Shown: piece by piece, positions 34,259 through 42,789 of the stretch
Position numbering within the stretch: the stretch's first letter is position 1
Layout: every line of letters starts with the position of its first letter
Notes under the pieces: model-generated
Seen by the model: the letters and a program-made list of their open reading frames with translations, nothing else
Database searches by the model: none
What the model was told of the DNA's origin: nothing
Assembly: GCF_009901565.1 (NCBI RefSeq)
Contig: NZ_WXEW01000003.1
Location: 187,312-251,311, forward strand
Direction: 5' to 3'
Length of the DNA: 64,000 bases
From: Herbidospora solisilvae
GTDB lineage: Bacteria; Actinomycetota; Actinomycetes; Streptosporangiales; Streptosporangiaceae
Program-made: the position numbers and the translations under genes

Positions 34259-34340
34259 CCACATTGACCATGGCCGTCCCAGGTCGAGCGCGGCAGCACC
34301 CCGGTCCACATGACACGACCTGAGACGATCACGCCCCGAG

Positions 34341-34450
34341 CTGCTAATGCGGTTTGGGTCTTAAGCCCATCCGGGGTTCAAATCCCCGAACCTCCGCAGT
34401 TCAGAGGCCCTCTTCCCAGTAAGGGACGAGGGCCTTTTTGCTGCCTGAAA
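34341..34450 (+). repeat. attR of the AICE and attL of the relic element
   Basis: Second copy of the 110-bp repeat, 108 of 110 positions identical to the tRNA copy. It carries only the 3' half of tRNA-Ser from the anticodon loop on. The sequence just after it continues into an integrase-like C-terminus, so it is a junction between two elements. Confidence 0.9.
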
Positions 34451-34466
34451 CGGGTGAAGGTTGCAG

Positions 34467-34520
34467 TTATGAGCCCCAGAGGGCGGAGCGCGAGCGGTCG
34501 CCGACGTCCGTCATCTTCGC
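34467..34520 (-). pseudogene. Integrase C-terminal stub
   Basis: Encodes about 17 residues MTDVGDRSRSALWGS that match the end of the intact integrase (MKDASDRLGSALWGG), in the same position and orientation relative to its att repeat. Similarity stops abruptly upstream, so the rest of this second integrase has been deleted. An arm-site-like AGGTTGCAGTT lies beside it. Confidence 0.8.
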
Positions 34521-34787
34521 CGGCATGAACAGAGGGGGTTGAGCAGCCGATCCGCATGACACATGAGACGCACGCGACGCCGACATTTGACCGTTGTGAC
34601 CCCCCCACGATGAAACCTGGCAGACCGCGGCGCGGGGTAGTGGTTTCACGGTTGCGACTCCTCGCACAAGCGATGCCAGGCACGTGGCAAGGTGTTACGA
34701 CCCCTCGCAGGGAGGGCTTGCCCCTTCGGCTACGAACGCGATTCGGTTGACCTGTTGTGCTTCCGGGCTGCAGATGCATTTCCTCGC
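34521..34787. other. Remnant sequence of the relic element
   Basis: I see no gene, repeat or structure here beyond short chance frames; it joins the integrase stub to the broken toxin gene. Confidence 0.5.
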
Positions 34788-35236
34788 TCAGGAAGCAGGC
34801 CAGAATTTTGGCGGAATCTCAGATGGTACGCAGAGTTTGTACCTGGAGCCGGGGCTCGGGTCGATGCCGGTCAAGACGACGAGATGCTGGGCCGTGGCAT
34901 GGGTGAGCAGGCTCAGGACGCCCGGGAGCGCCGCGCAGACGGTCGCGATCGCGATGCCCGTGCCGGTGAGGCCAGCGTGCTTGTGCGGGTACTGGATGCG
35001 GTGGATGCCGGAGCGTGCGATTGCTTCGACCTCATAGGGGCGCTGCATCTGCTTGGCATCGTTGGTCAGGACTGCCCCGAACCCTTCGCCGGCGGCCTTC
35101 GGCCACAAGGCCGAGTCCTTCGTGCCCTTCCAGCCGTCGAGGTCGAGGACGTGAGTGATCTGGCGGAGATCCTCGACGAGGTTTCTGATGGCTGCGGCGA
35201 CGGGGGTGGCGACGTCTCGTCGAGCAGCAGCCTCAA
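34788..35236 (-). pseudogene. PIN-like toxin, frameshifted
   Basis: The intact C-terminal frame (LWPKAAGEGFGAVLTNDAKQM...SGIHRIQYPHKH...LTGIDPSPGSRYK) belongs to a PIN-like protein family encoded beside DUF433 antitoxins. The N-terminal part, LRLLLDE then DVATPVAAAIRNLVEDL, lies in a different frame; a single missing base near 35215 restores one continuous protein of about 149 codons. The only start is TTG. It follows the DUF433 gene as toxins of this type do. Product probably inactive. Confidence 0.7.
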
Positions 35237-35293
35237 GCGGCCGTCCCGATCTGAGGGCGGTAGCTCTCGACGTACCTTGCGAAGTCCAGGCGT

Positions 35294-35880
35294 CTAGGCG
35301 TCTAGGGCGGCTTCGGGGGAGACCTGCGGGTAGAAACGCTGGATGCGTTCGGGGGCGACGCCGTCGCGGAGCAGGGCTGCGACTTCCTCGTAGGGTACGC
35401 GGGTTCCTTCGATGACCGGTTCCCCGCCACGGATCTCCGGGTCGACTTCCAAGTGCTTTCGGGGCTTCATGAGGTCAGGGATCTGTCGACTCTGGACGTA
35501 GAAGGGCCGGAGGACGTCGATGAACTGGTCGATGACGATCTGCCCGCCGCGTTTTACCAGGTCGGTCGCGTGTTCAGGTTCGACCAAGTAGATCGTCGAG
35601 AGGTCGGCTACCAGCTTGTACGCCGAGAGGTGCTCGGCGAAACCGAGCCCGAAGCGGAGCTCGGTGAGAGCCTTGCGGATGCTCTGCAGAGACTGCTCGC
35701 GGCGAAGGCTGACGCAAGTTCGGAGGGCGACGAGGTCCTTGAAGGAGTAGAGGATCGGGCGTTCCGGTGAGATCTCCGGGACGAGGATCGGGGTTCCGTC
35801 CGGTCCGGGTTTCCGCCAGTGCTGGAGTTGCCTCAGCGTGGCGCCGGACAACGCGGCCGCGAGTCTCGGCTATACGACAT
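35294..35880 (-). pseudogene. DUF433 antitoxin, frameshifted near the start
   Basis: The main frame contains a MerR-like N-terminal part (LSGATLRQLQHWRK...PILYSFKDLVALRTCVSLR) and a C-terminal DUF433 domain (GGEPVIEGTRVPYEEVAALLRDGVAPERIQRFYPQ). The expected first residues MSYSxRLAAA are present from an ATG at 35880 but in another frame; one missing base near 35866 separates them. A TTG at 35851 could give a shortened product. With the downstream PIN-like gene this is a dead or dying toxin-antitoxin module. Confidence 0.7.
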
Positions 35881-36042
35881 GGATCCTCACCCCCTCTCGT
35901 CCACACCCATCATCGCAAACGAGTCCAGCCTGACCCCGGCGAAGCGGGACGTGCCGAAACAGTGCAGGGTGGTGGAGCTGTAGATGCGTGACCATCTCGC
36001 TAGGCTCGCGGGACGTTCGGGTTGTTTCGGAGGGATCGTCGG

Positions 36043-36702
36043 ATGGAAGTCCAGATCGTTCAAGGGCGGCTTACCGAAGTGCCGACCGCTGATGCGAAGG
36101 GTATGGAGCGGCGCGTCTTTGGCGAGTTCGTGGGCCCTCGGGGTGAACTGGCCTCCTACGCCTTCGGGTGGACGACTGGGGAGGAGCCGAGAGTGGCTCG
36201 CTTGACGGTCGGGATCGGCGCCGGCAATCCCGAGGGCGGCACATTCCACGCCATGGTGTTCGAGAACGAGGACGGCCATGCGTTCTCGCTCACCGATGAG
36301 CCGTTTGAGCAGGTGCCGGAGGGTGGACCGGACCTGACTGCGGACCAGGCCCGGGCCCATGCGGACCTGCCGTTCATCTGGTGGGTCGTAGACCAGGTCA
36401 TGGAACGTGATCAACGTGCGTTGTGGATGAGGCACTGGCTTCTCGGCACCCACTGCATCCAGACCGCTGAAGTCTTCGACCTTCGGGAGCCTATTCTCCT
36501 CATCAGTCATGACGCCGAGGGCGGCCTCTGGCAGCTCATCGGCACTACGAACGCCGACAGCAGAGGAAAGATCGGCCATCTCCACCATGCGGTGGACACG
36601 GATCCGACCTTGGCCGAGGTGCTTGACCTGCCTCCGGGCCACACCGCGACCCGTCCCCACGTCGGAGCACCCTGGACCCGCCACCACGGCTACCCGGCGT
36701 AG
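36043..36702 (+). CDS. Hypothetical protein in the relic element
   Basis: 219 aa from an ATG after GGAGGGATCGTC. Soluble, acidic. The C-terminal third (ILLISHDAEGGLWQLIGTT ... EVLDLPPGHTATR...GAPWTR) resembles a short domain common in bacterial hypothetical proteins, where the block SHD...WQ precedes a buried PPGW-like turn. No function proposed. It is the only uninterrupted gene left between the two att copies, so it may be recent cargo or a survivor. Confidence 0.7.
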   Translation: MEVQIVQGRLTEVPTADAKGMERRVFGEFVGPRGELASYAFGWTTGEEPRVARLTVGIGAGNPEGGTFHAMVFENEDGHAFSLTDEPFEQVPEGGPDLTADQARAHADLPFIWWVVDQVMERDQRALWMRHWLLGTHCIQTAEVFDLREPILLISHDAEGGLWQLIGTTNADSRGKIGHLHHAVDTDPTLAEVLDLPPGHTATRPHVGAPWTRHHGYPA

Positions 36703-37043
36703 ATGCCTTAGGGCGTTCCCTCCGATTGATGGTCAGGAGCGCCTTCATGATTTCCTGTGATGTCGCGTCATAGCCGATGCGCGTCCCGGTTGGTGACGAA
36801 GAACCGGCAGGAATGGGTGATCTACGGAAAGTCATGTAGGCAGTACGTCGCCTGTCGAAGTGGCTGCTGCTCCTCTCGCGTCTGAACTTCGTCCGCTCGC
36901 GGATAGGACGTCCAGACTGCAGTGAGGGCCAGGGCGATAGAGGCCCTATTCGGGTTGCAATTCCACGTAGGTCCAGGCCGCCTCGTGCCGACTGCCCGGC
37001 GTCCCGAGCTTCATGGAACGGCCTGGGACGATCACGCCCTGAG
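36703..37043. other. Right end of the relic element
   Basis: No gene seen. Contains GGGTTGCAATT at 36952-36962, an arm-site-like word, and the segment before the third att copy that parallels the end of the intact element. Confidence 0.55.
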
Positions 37044-37140
37044 CGGCTAATGCGGTTCTGGTCTTAAGCCCATCCGGAGTTCACATCCCCGAACATCCGC
37101 AGTTCCCTGTAAGGGACGAGGGCCTTTTTGCTGCCCGAAA
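37044..37140 (+). repeat. Third, decayed att copy
   Basis: 97 nt aligning with the 110-bp att repeat: CGGCTAATGCGG, TCTTAAGCCCATCCGG and the terminator right arm through GCTGCCCGAAA. It has several substitutions and a 13-nt deletion (CAGAGGCCCTCTT) that removes the left arm of the terminator hairpin. Confidence 0.85.
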
Positions 37141-37217
37141 TAGCGGCAAGTCGCCTTTGGTCAATCGTTAGGCTGGGCCCAGCCTCCGAAGGGACCGCCT
37201 TGTCGCACTCGCCCCGA

Positions 37218-38213
37218 ATGTCGAGACCGGCACTGGCGACCTGGTTGCTGGCCGCCGCCGTCGCCGCCTTCCCGACCTGGGAGGAATGGCGTTTCCGCCT
37301 CGCCCCCGGTGCCTTCGAGGGGTTCTCGTGCATCGGTAGCGGGTGGTCTGAGCCGTCGCCGCTCGACCCCTTACGAGGCGATCTCGACGCCCTTCTGCTG
37401 AACGTCGAGGCCTGGGCCATCCCCCCGCTGTTGATCCTGGCCGCACTGCTCGCCCGCCGGAATCCCCGCCGCGCAGGCCGGCGAACGGCGGTCGTTCTCG
37501 TCCTGATCGCGGTCGTCGAACCGGCCACCCCCCTCTACAGTTTCCCGGACGAGTGCGGCGGCCTGATCCCGCTCCTCACCGCCGAGTGGTTCACCACGGT
37601 GATGGACAGCTGGGGAAGCACCCAGTTGTGCCTCATCGGCGCCGCCGTCCTCATCCTGCTCGCCACCTGGCGAATGAGCGACGCCACCCCGGGAGAGGCG
37701 ACCGGGGTGACCTGGCGGCGGCCGGTCGCGCTCCTGGTCGACTATCTGCTCGTCGTCGCCGTCCTCACCTTCGTCGTCGAACCGATCCTGTGGCTGCCCG
37801 GCGTCGACGAGCTCCCGCTCTCCGTCAGCGTGCACCACGGGCTCCTGAACCAGGCGACGATCAGGTCGGACACCGTGGATTTCGAGGGGCTCATCATCCT
37901 CTTCGTGGTGTTCCTGTACTTCTGGGGTCAGCACACCCTGTGGGGACAGACGCCGGGCAAGCGCCTGCTGCGCATCCAGGTCACCCCCACCCGGACCGCG
38001 AAACGGATGGCCCTCCGCACGCTGATCTTCGCGCTCCTCGTCTTCGTGTCGCTCGTCGGTCCCGTCGTCCTCATCGTGAACGGCATGTGGACGCTCCTCG
38101 ACCCCGAGGGTCGGGCGCTGCACGACCGATTGCTCAACACGGAAGTGACCCGTAAGGCCCGATCAACGGGTCAGCGCGAAGCGCGCGTCCGGCCGTTCCC
38201 CGGTCAGCGCTAG
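37218..38213 (+). CDS. RDD family membrane protein
   Basis: 331 aa with about seven hydrophobic segments. The C-terminal RDD domain shows RRPVALLVDYLLV (the Arg-Asp pair), the loop WGQTPGKRLLRI and the end GRALHDRLLNTEV. The N-terminal part has extra helices and a cysteine pair. The ATG at this position follows the att remnant by 78 nt; an earlier in-frame ATG lies inside the att repeat and is unlikely. Its 3' end overlaps the convergent oxidase by 51 nt. Transport role unknown. Confidence 0.85.
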   Translation: MSRPALATWLLAAAVAAFPTWEEWRFRLAPGAFEGFSCIGSGWSEPSPLDPLRGDLDALLLNVEAWAIPPLLILAALLARRNPRRAGRRTAVVLVLIAVVEPATPLYSFPDECGGLIPLLTAEWFTTVMDSWGSTQLCLIGAAVLILLATWRMSDATPGEATGVTWRRPVALLVDYLLVVAVLTFVVEPILWLPGVDELPLSVSVHHGLLNQATIRSDTVDFEGLIILFVVFLYFWGQHTLWGQTPGKRLLRIQVTPTRTAKRMALRTLIFALLVFVSLVGPVVLIVNGMWTLLDPEGRALHDRLLNTEVTRKARSTGQREARVRPFPGQR

Positions 38214-39251
38214 GTCGGCCAGGACCCGGCCGACCGCGGGCACGAACTTGAACCCGTGCCCCGAGAAGCCGGCCGCCACGACGACCGGGCCGACCCGGTC
38301 GAGGACGAAGTCGGAGGTCGGCGTGGTGGTGTAGGTGCAGCTGATCGGGGTGAAGGCGGTCGGGTCGACCCCCGGGAGCCACAGGCGCGCATACTCCCGC
38401 AGCATGAGAAGCTGCCGAGGTTCGGCGGTGAAGTCGCGGTCGTCGGGGTCGACCACCGGGCCGGTGCCGTGGAAGCCCACCTTGACGCCCTCGCCGGGGG
38501 TCGCCAGCCCGTACACGCCGGAATCGTCGAAGTGGTGGACGAAACTGGGCCACTCGTCGGTGTCGCGACGCGGGGCGAAATGGGCGGGTTGTTCCTGCGT
38601 GACCCGCAGGGGCGGCAGCGGCACGAGGCCGCCGAGCAGCTTCTTCGTCCACGCGCCGGCGGCGACCACGACCCGTTTGGCGCGGTAGGCGTCGTCTTCG
38701 GTGACGACGTCGACGGCGTCGTCGCCGCGGACGGTGATCGAGAGGACCGGGGTGCGGTGGCGGACGTCGGCCCCGAGCGCGGCGGCGCGGTGCTGGAGCG
38801 CGGTGACGGCGTGGTCGGCGTGCAGCCGTCCACTCGCCGGGTGGAAGAAGACCTTTCCGTCGTAGCGCAGGCCGGGCCAGCGCTCGGTGGCTTCCTCGGC
38901 GGCCAGCCATTCGCCCGGCACGCCCGCCGCCGCGACGGCGTCGGCGAGGACGTCGAGGTCGGGGGTCCGGCCGTGGTCGACGCTGCCGGTGATGGTGAGC
39001 AGAGGGGTGCCCGACTCGGCCTCCAGCTCCCGCCAGAGGCCGTGGGCCTCCTGGGCGAGCCGGATGTAGACCGGCTCGCCGTAGGAGACCCGGAAGATCC
39101 GGGACGCGCCGTGGGAGGCGCCGCGCACGTGGCCGGGCTCGAACCGCTCCAGCAGTACGACGTCGGCGCCGTGTCCGGCCAGCCGCCATGCCGCCGCGGA
39201 ACCCATGCCGCCGCCACCCACGACGACGACGTCGACCTCATGCCTGGCCAC
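38163..39251 (-). CDS. FAD-dependent amine oxidase (sarcosine/N-methyltryptophan oxidase type)
   Basis: 362 aa. Dinucleotide-binding motif VVVVGGGGMGSAAAWRL at the N-terminus, then GASHGASRIFR, and near the C-terminus SCTYTTTPTSDF, whose Cys matches the covalent flavin cysteine of monomeric sarcosine oxidase, followed by GHGFKFVPAVG. Oxidises an N-methylated or secondary amine, releasing hydrogen peroxide; the true substrate is unknown. The GTG here was preferred to a TTG 6 nt upstream because GGGAG is correctly spaced from it. Confidence 0.93.
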   Translation of the reverse strand: MARHEVDVVVVGGGGMGSAAAWRLAGHGADVVLLERFEPGHVRGASHGASRIFRVSYGEPVYIRLAQEAHGLWRELEAESGTPLLTITGSVDHGRTPDLDVLADAVAAAGVPGEWLAAEEATERWPGLRYDGKVFFHPASGRLHADHAVTALQHRAAALGADVRHRTPVLSITVRGDDAVDVVTEDDAYRAKRVVVAAGAWTKKLLGGLVPLPPLRVTQEQPAHFAPRRDTDEWPSFVHHFDDSGVYGLATPGEGVKVGFHGTGPVVDPDDRDFTAEPRQLLMLREYARLWLPGVDPTAFTPISCTYTTTPTSDFVLDRVGPVVVAAGFSGHGFKFVPAVGRVLADLALTGERPDARFALTR

Positions 39252-39292
39252 GCGCAACTCCCGTTTATTGCATGTATTTCCTACCTATAATA

Positions 39293-39769
39293 CTAGTTAT
39301 AGGGGTTGTCGTACGTCGCGCTGCTCCGGGTCCTCATCATGTACTGGCCCGAGCTGGCGAACCAGCCTCCCGTCACGTCGAACCGCACGTTCTGGACGGT
39401 GCCGCCGAAGTTGACGTCGGCACTGTAGTTGTAGACGAACTGGCATCCGGGGGCCGAGCTCATCCCCGTGTAGACCGGCGACTGGGTGGTCGAGCCGTTG
39501 ACGTTGATGAGGAAGTAGGGCTGCGGGTAGGCGCTCTGCCAGCACAGGGTGAGGTTGTAGCGGTAGCGCGTGTTCCCGTCGTCGAACGCGACCGTGCCCT
39601 GCAACAGGGCGAGCATCGGGCCGCCGCCGGTGGCGTTGAGCTGGACGTACACCGGCTGGTCGGGGCCGTAGGTGGCGTGGGCGGGGGACGCCGGCAGGAT
39701 GATGAGCGCCAGGGCGGCGAGGATCGCCGCGGTCAGCCTTTTCGGGTGCGTGATCAATTCACACCTCAT
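39293..39769 (-). CDS. Secreted hypothetical protein
   Basis: 158 aa. N-terminal signal (KRLTAAILAALALIILPASPAHA) with an AHA cleavage site. The mature domain is beta-rich with two cysteines likely bridged (LTLCWQSAYPQ and APGCQFVYN) and many Asn/Tyr residues. No named family recognised; small exported beta proteins of this type are common in sporulating actinomycetes. Confidence 0.8.
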   Translation of the reverse strand: MRCELITHPKRLTAAILAALALIILPASPAHATYGPDQPVYVQLNATGGGPMLALLQGTVAFDDGNTRYRYNLTLCWQSAYPQPYFLINVNGSTTQSPVYTGMSSAPGCQFVYNYSADVNFGGTVQNVRFDVTGGWFASSGQYMMRTRSSATYDNPYN

Positions 39770-39874
39770 CCGGTATTCGGGGATTACGGGATACCGGAGG
39801 GTATGTTTCGGTTCCTTGGACGTCCAGGAAATCGATGGACCGGCCCATGAACGCCGGTTTCACCGGTGAACGTT

Positions 39875-40141
39875 TCAGATCTCGACGATTTCCAACCGCC
39901 GATAATCCGAAACAGCCCTTTCGGCCTTCATTTCCAGCACTCCGCCGAGTACCTTCAGGCCCCATTCGCTGACCAGGCCGTCATCGGCGTGGTCACCAGG
40001 AGCGTCGACGACGGTCAGCGCGTCGCCGGGGTGGCTGAAATGGTGTTTCTCTCCTGCGACGGAGATGTCGAATCCGGCGACGGAGAATGGTTCCGGCATG
40101 GACGGCGCGGGCCAGGCGTGGCCGTATTTTGTGATCTTCAC
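39875..40141 (-). CDS. Possible small protein, 88 aa
   Basis: GTG start; divergent from the VOC gene by 23 nt. The predicted sequence MKITKYGHAWPAPSMPEPFSV... ends DYRRLEIVEI with no signal or membrane segment. Codon bias is somewhat weaker than in the neighbours. The ribosome site is poor, so it may be a shorter product or not expressed. Confidence 0.45.
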   Translation of the reverse strand: MKITKYGHAWPAPSMPEPFSVAGFDISVAGEKHHFSHPGDALTVVDAPGDHADDGLVSEWGLKVLGGVLEMKAERAVSDYRRLEIVEI

Positions 40142-40164
40142 GATTTCGAGGGTAGGTCCAGACC

Positions 40165-40527
40165 ATGCTTACCGGTTGGTGGGGTGTCGTCCTGGATGCT
40201 CCGGATTCGCGAAAGCTGGCCCGTTTCTACGCCGATCTCCTCGGCTGGGAACTGGTCAACGACGGCGAGGCCGTCCACCCCCGCGAGGGCACCTCTTACA
40301 TCGCCTTTCAGACCTCCCCCGACTACCAGCCGCCCACCTGGCCCAACACCGAGGGCCGGCAGCAGATGATGCTGCACGTCGACGTCGGCGTCTCCGGCCT
40401 GGACGAAGAGGTCGCCCGGGCGGTCGAGCTGGGCGCGACCGTCGCGGAGTTCCAGCCTCAGGACGACGTCCGGGTCATGCTCGATCCGGCCGGTCATCCG
40501 TTCTGCCTCTACCTTGACGCCGGATGA
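40165..40527 (+). CDS. VOC (glyoxalase/bleomycin-resistance fold) protein
   Basis: 120 aa. Begins WWGVVLDAPDSRKLARFYADLLGWEL and ends VMLDPAGHPFCLYL, the usual start and finish of a single VOC module. Such proteins bind metal or act as antidote proteins; the first metal-binding position is not His, so catalysis is doubtful. It lies 18 nt from the next gene on the same strand. Confidence 0.9.
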   Translation: MLTGWWGVVLDAPDSRKLARFYADLLGWELVNDGEAVHPREGTSYIAFQTSPDYQPPTWPNTEGRQQMMLHVDVGVSGLDEEVARAVELGATVAEFQPQDDVRVMLDPAGHPFCLYLDAG

Positions 40528-40545
40528 CAAAATAAAGTTCGAGTC

Positions 40546-41001
40546 ATGCGGATCTTCTCGAACGTCACCGAGCTCAAAGCCGCTCAGGGTACGCATCTCG
40601 GCTTCACGGAGTGGCGTACCGTCACCCAGGAACAGGTCAACCTGTTCGCCGACGCCACCGGCGACCACCAGTGGATCCACGTCGACACCGAGCGTGCCGC
40701 CCAGGGGCCGTTCGGCGGGACGATCGCCCACGGGTTCCTGTCGTTGTCGTTGCTGCCCACGATGACGAGCGAGCTCATCCGGGTCGACGGGCTGGCCATG
40801 GGGATCAACTACGGGCTCAACAAGGTCCGGTTCCCCACCCCCGTCCCGGTCGGGTCGCGCGTCCGCGCCGGGGGCGAGATCCTCGACCTCACCGACACGG
40901 CTCAGGGGGTGCTGGGCACCCTCAAACTGGTCGTCGAGGTCGAGGGCGTACCGAAACCGGCCTGTGTCGCCGAACAGCTCATCCTCTACATTCCGGCGTA
41001 A
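40546..41001 (+). CDS. MaoC-like dehydratase (enoyl-CoA hydratase fold)
   Basis: 151 aa single hot-dog domain. The hydratase-2 signature is visible: FADATGDHQWIHVD (catalytic Asp-His) followed by GPFGGTIAHGFLSLSLL. Likely hydrates a trans-2-enoyl-CoA in fatty acid or polyketide-type metabolism. Its end overlaps the convergent response regulator by 16 nt. Confidence 0.92.
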   Translation: MRIFSNVTELKAAQGTHLGFTEWRTVTQEQVNLFADATGDHQWIHVDTERAAQGPFGGTIAHGFLSLSLLPTMTSELIRVDGLAMGINYGLNKVRFPTPVPVGSRVRAGGEILDLTDTAQGVLGTLKLVVEVEGVPKPACVAEQLILYIPA

Positions 41002-41597
41002 TAGGCGGCCGCTTGGGCCCGGCTCTGCAGGCCGAGCTTGGCCAGCACCCGGCTGACGTGCGTCTTCACAGTTGGCTCGGCGATGTCGAGGGCGCGGGCG
41101 ATCTCCGCGTTCGACAGGCCGCGCCCGAGGCACGACAGGACGTCCCGCTCGCGGGCGGTGAGGTTCTCCGGCACCGCCGCCGGTCGCGTGCGGGCGAAGG
41201 CGGAGATGAGCTTCCTGGTCACCTGCGGGGAGATCAGCCCGTCGCCGCCGGCCACCAGCCTGACCGCCTCGACGAGCGTGGCGGCGTCGGTGTTCTTCAA
41301 CAGGAACCCGGCGGCGCCCGCCCGCAGCGCGCCGAAGACGTATTCGTCCAGGTCGAACGTGGTCAGCACGAGGATCTCGGTCAGCCCGGCGAGTTGCCGG
41401 GTGGCCTCGATGCCGTCGAGGCGCGGCATCCGGATGTCCATGATCATCACATCGGGCCGGTGCTCCTCGGCCAGCGCGACCGCCGCCCGGCCGTCGGCGG
41501 CCTCCCCGACGACCCGGATGTCGCTGGCGCCCTCCAGCACCAGCCGGATGCCCGTGCGCACCGCCGCGTGATCGTCGGCGATCAGAACCGTGATCAT
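40986..41597 (-). CDS. NarL/LuxR-type response regulator
   Basis: 203 aa. Receiver domain (MITVLIADDHAAVRTGIRL, phosphoacceptor Asp in VMIMDIRMP, Lys in FLLKNTD) and LuxR HTH (LTARERDVLSCLGRGLSNAEIARALDIAEPTVKTHVSRVLAKLGL). Its ATG overlaps the stop of the upstream histidine kinase gene, so the two form a two-component system. Regulated genes are unknown; the antisense MaoC gene is a candidate by position only. Confidence 0.95.
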   Translation of the reverse strand: MITVLIADDHAAVRTGIRLVLEGASDIRVVGEAADGRAAVALAEEHRPDVMIMDIRMPRLDGIEATRQLAGLTEILVLTTFDLDEYVFGALRAGAAGFLLKNTDAATLVEAVRLVAGGDGLISPQVTRKLISAFARTRPAAVPENLTARERDVLSCLGRGLSNAEIARALDIAEPTVKTHVSRVLAKLGLQSRAQAAAYYAGM

Positions 41598-42688
41598 GTG
41601 GACAGGGTGGCGGTCACCCGCCAGCCGCGCTCACACGGCCCCGCCTCGAACGTGGCGCCGAGCAGTGTGGCACGCTCTTTCATGCCGATCAGCCCCGCCC
41701 GCGCGCCCGGCAGGTCGCGCGGCCGCTCGGTGACCGGGTTGTCGATGGTCAGCACCAGTTCGTCCGGACGATAGTCGATCGCCACGGAAACCGGCGCGGC
41801 GCCGTGTTTGAGCGCATTGGTCAGGGACTCCTGGACGATTCGATATCCGGCCAGATCGACCGCCGGAGGAAGATCCCTGGGCGTGCCCTGGACGTCGACC
41901 ACGGCCGTCACCCCCGTGCGTTTCACCAGGTCGTCCACCTCGGCCAGGCTGGGCCGCAGCGCCTCGTCGGGGCCTTCGGCCCGCAGCAGCCCGATCATGC
42001 CGCGCATCTCGGCCATGCCCTGGACGCTGTTCTCCCGGATCGACTCCATGATCTGCCGGACGGACTTGGCGTCCAGATCGGTTCTGGACAACACCGCGCT
42101 CGACTGGATGGCGATCGCGCTGAAGTGGTTCGCCACCATGTCGTGCAGTTCCCTGGCCATGCGGGTGCGCTCGGCGGTGATCGCGGCCCTGCGGTCGTAT
42201 TCGGCCATGAGCGCCGCCTGCCGCGCGTTGTCGCGCAGGTTCCGGACGATCGCGGCAGAGGCGACCGGCATGACGGTGATCAGCCCGACCTGGAAGCCCA
42301 TCACCGTCCCCCACGCCCACGACTGCGTCTGCAGACCGGTGGCGACCCCCGCGGCCAGCACCCACAAGGGGGTGATCCGCAGCAGCACGGTCATCAGCCG
42401 GCGGGGCCCGTAGAGGGTGGCGGCGTAGATGTTGTCGGTGAACACGACGGCCGTCCCGAGCGAGGGCCCCATCGCCGCGTCGGCCGCCAGCGCGGCCACC
42501 CCGATGACGAACGCCGTCACCGGCCTCCTCCGGCGGATCACCACGCCGACACAGGTGAGCGCGAGCGGAACGAGGAAGAGCTGGATCGGCACGCCCTTCG
42601 AGTGGTCGTAGGCCCCCGCGACCAGCAGCACGACCCCGACCACGAAGGCCGCGACGGCCATCAACGTGTCCTGCCGGTGGGGGGTCAT
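41594..42688 (-). CDS. Sensor histidine kinase (NarL-type partner)
   Basis: 364 aa. About five membrane helices in the first 150 residues and almost no extracytoplasmic domain, so it probably senses within the membrane. HisKA_3 with phosphoacceptor in MARELHDMVANHFSAI, then a short HATPase with N-box ESLTNALKHG and GLIGMKERATLLGG-like G2. Start at the ATG, with a longer GC-rich frame rejected. Couples to the overlapping response regulator. Confidence 0.93.
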   Translation of the reverse strand: MTPHRQDTLMAVAAFVVGVVLLVAGAYDHSKGVPIQLFLVPLALTCVGVVIRRRRPVTAFVIGVAALAADAAMGPSLGTAVVFTDNIYAATLYGPRRLMTVLLRITPLWVLAAGVATGLQTQSWAWGTVMGFQVGLITVMPVASAAIVRNLRDNARQAALMAEYDRRAAITAERTRMARELHDMVANHFSAIAIQSSAVLSRTDLDAKSVRQIMESIRENSVQGMAEMRGMIGLLRAEGPDEALRPSLAEVDDLVKRTGVTAVVDVQGTPRDLPPAVDLAGYRIVQESLTNALKHGAAPVSVAIDYRPDELVLTIDNPVTERPRDLPGARAGLIGMKERATLLGATFEAGPCERGWRVTATLST

Positions 42689-42789
42689 GCGTGCAATCCC
42701 ACCACAGGCCATCTGAAATGGGCATACATCTTTGGATGTACTGAACTTCGTCCGTTCCGGCGAGGCCGGGCCCGGCGAACCCGGCAAGC

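Larger units (their letters stand above)
20512..34450. mobile_element. AICE (integrative conjugative element) in tRNA-Ser
   Basis: About 13.9 kb bounded by 110-bp direct repeats that begin at the tRNA anticodon loop. It has the AICE backbone in standard order: integrase, small HTH excisionase, HUH-type replication initiator, FtsK-like double-strand DNA translocase and a Pra-like activator. A regulatory block follows, then a lower-GC cargo block. AICEs excise, replicate by rolling circle and transfer double-stranded DNA with a single translocase. All backbone genes look intact, so the element may be active. Confidence 0.93.
34451..37140. mobile_element. Relic of a second AICE-like element in tandem
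   Basis: Begins with an integrase C-terminal stub in the correct place beside an att repeat and ends at a decayed third att copy. The right end also shares about 95 bp with that of the intact element (ATTCGGGTTGCA, TTCCAC, GACGATCACGCCC). Backbone genes are gone; only a broken toxin-antitoxin pair and one open gene remain. Confidence 0.8.

Noticed and set aside
34057-34323. 88-aa frame at the right end of the AICE
   Set aside because: It runs through the putative arm sites with no ribosome site or domain; the sequence is explained as element-end DNA.
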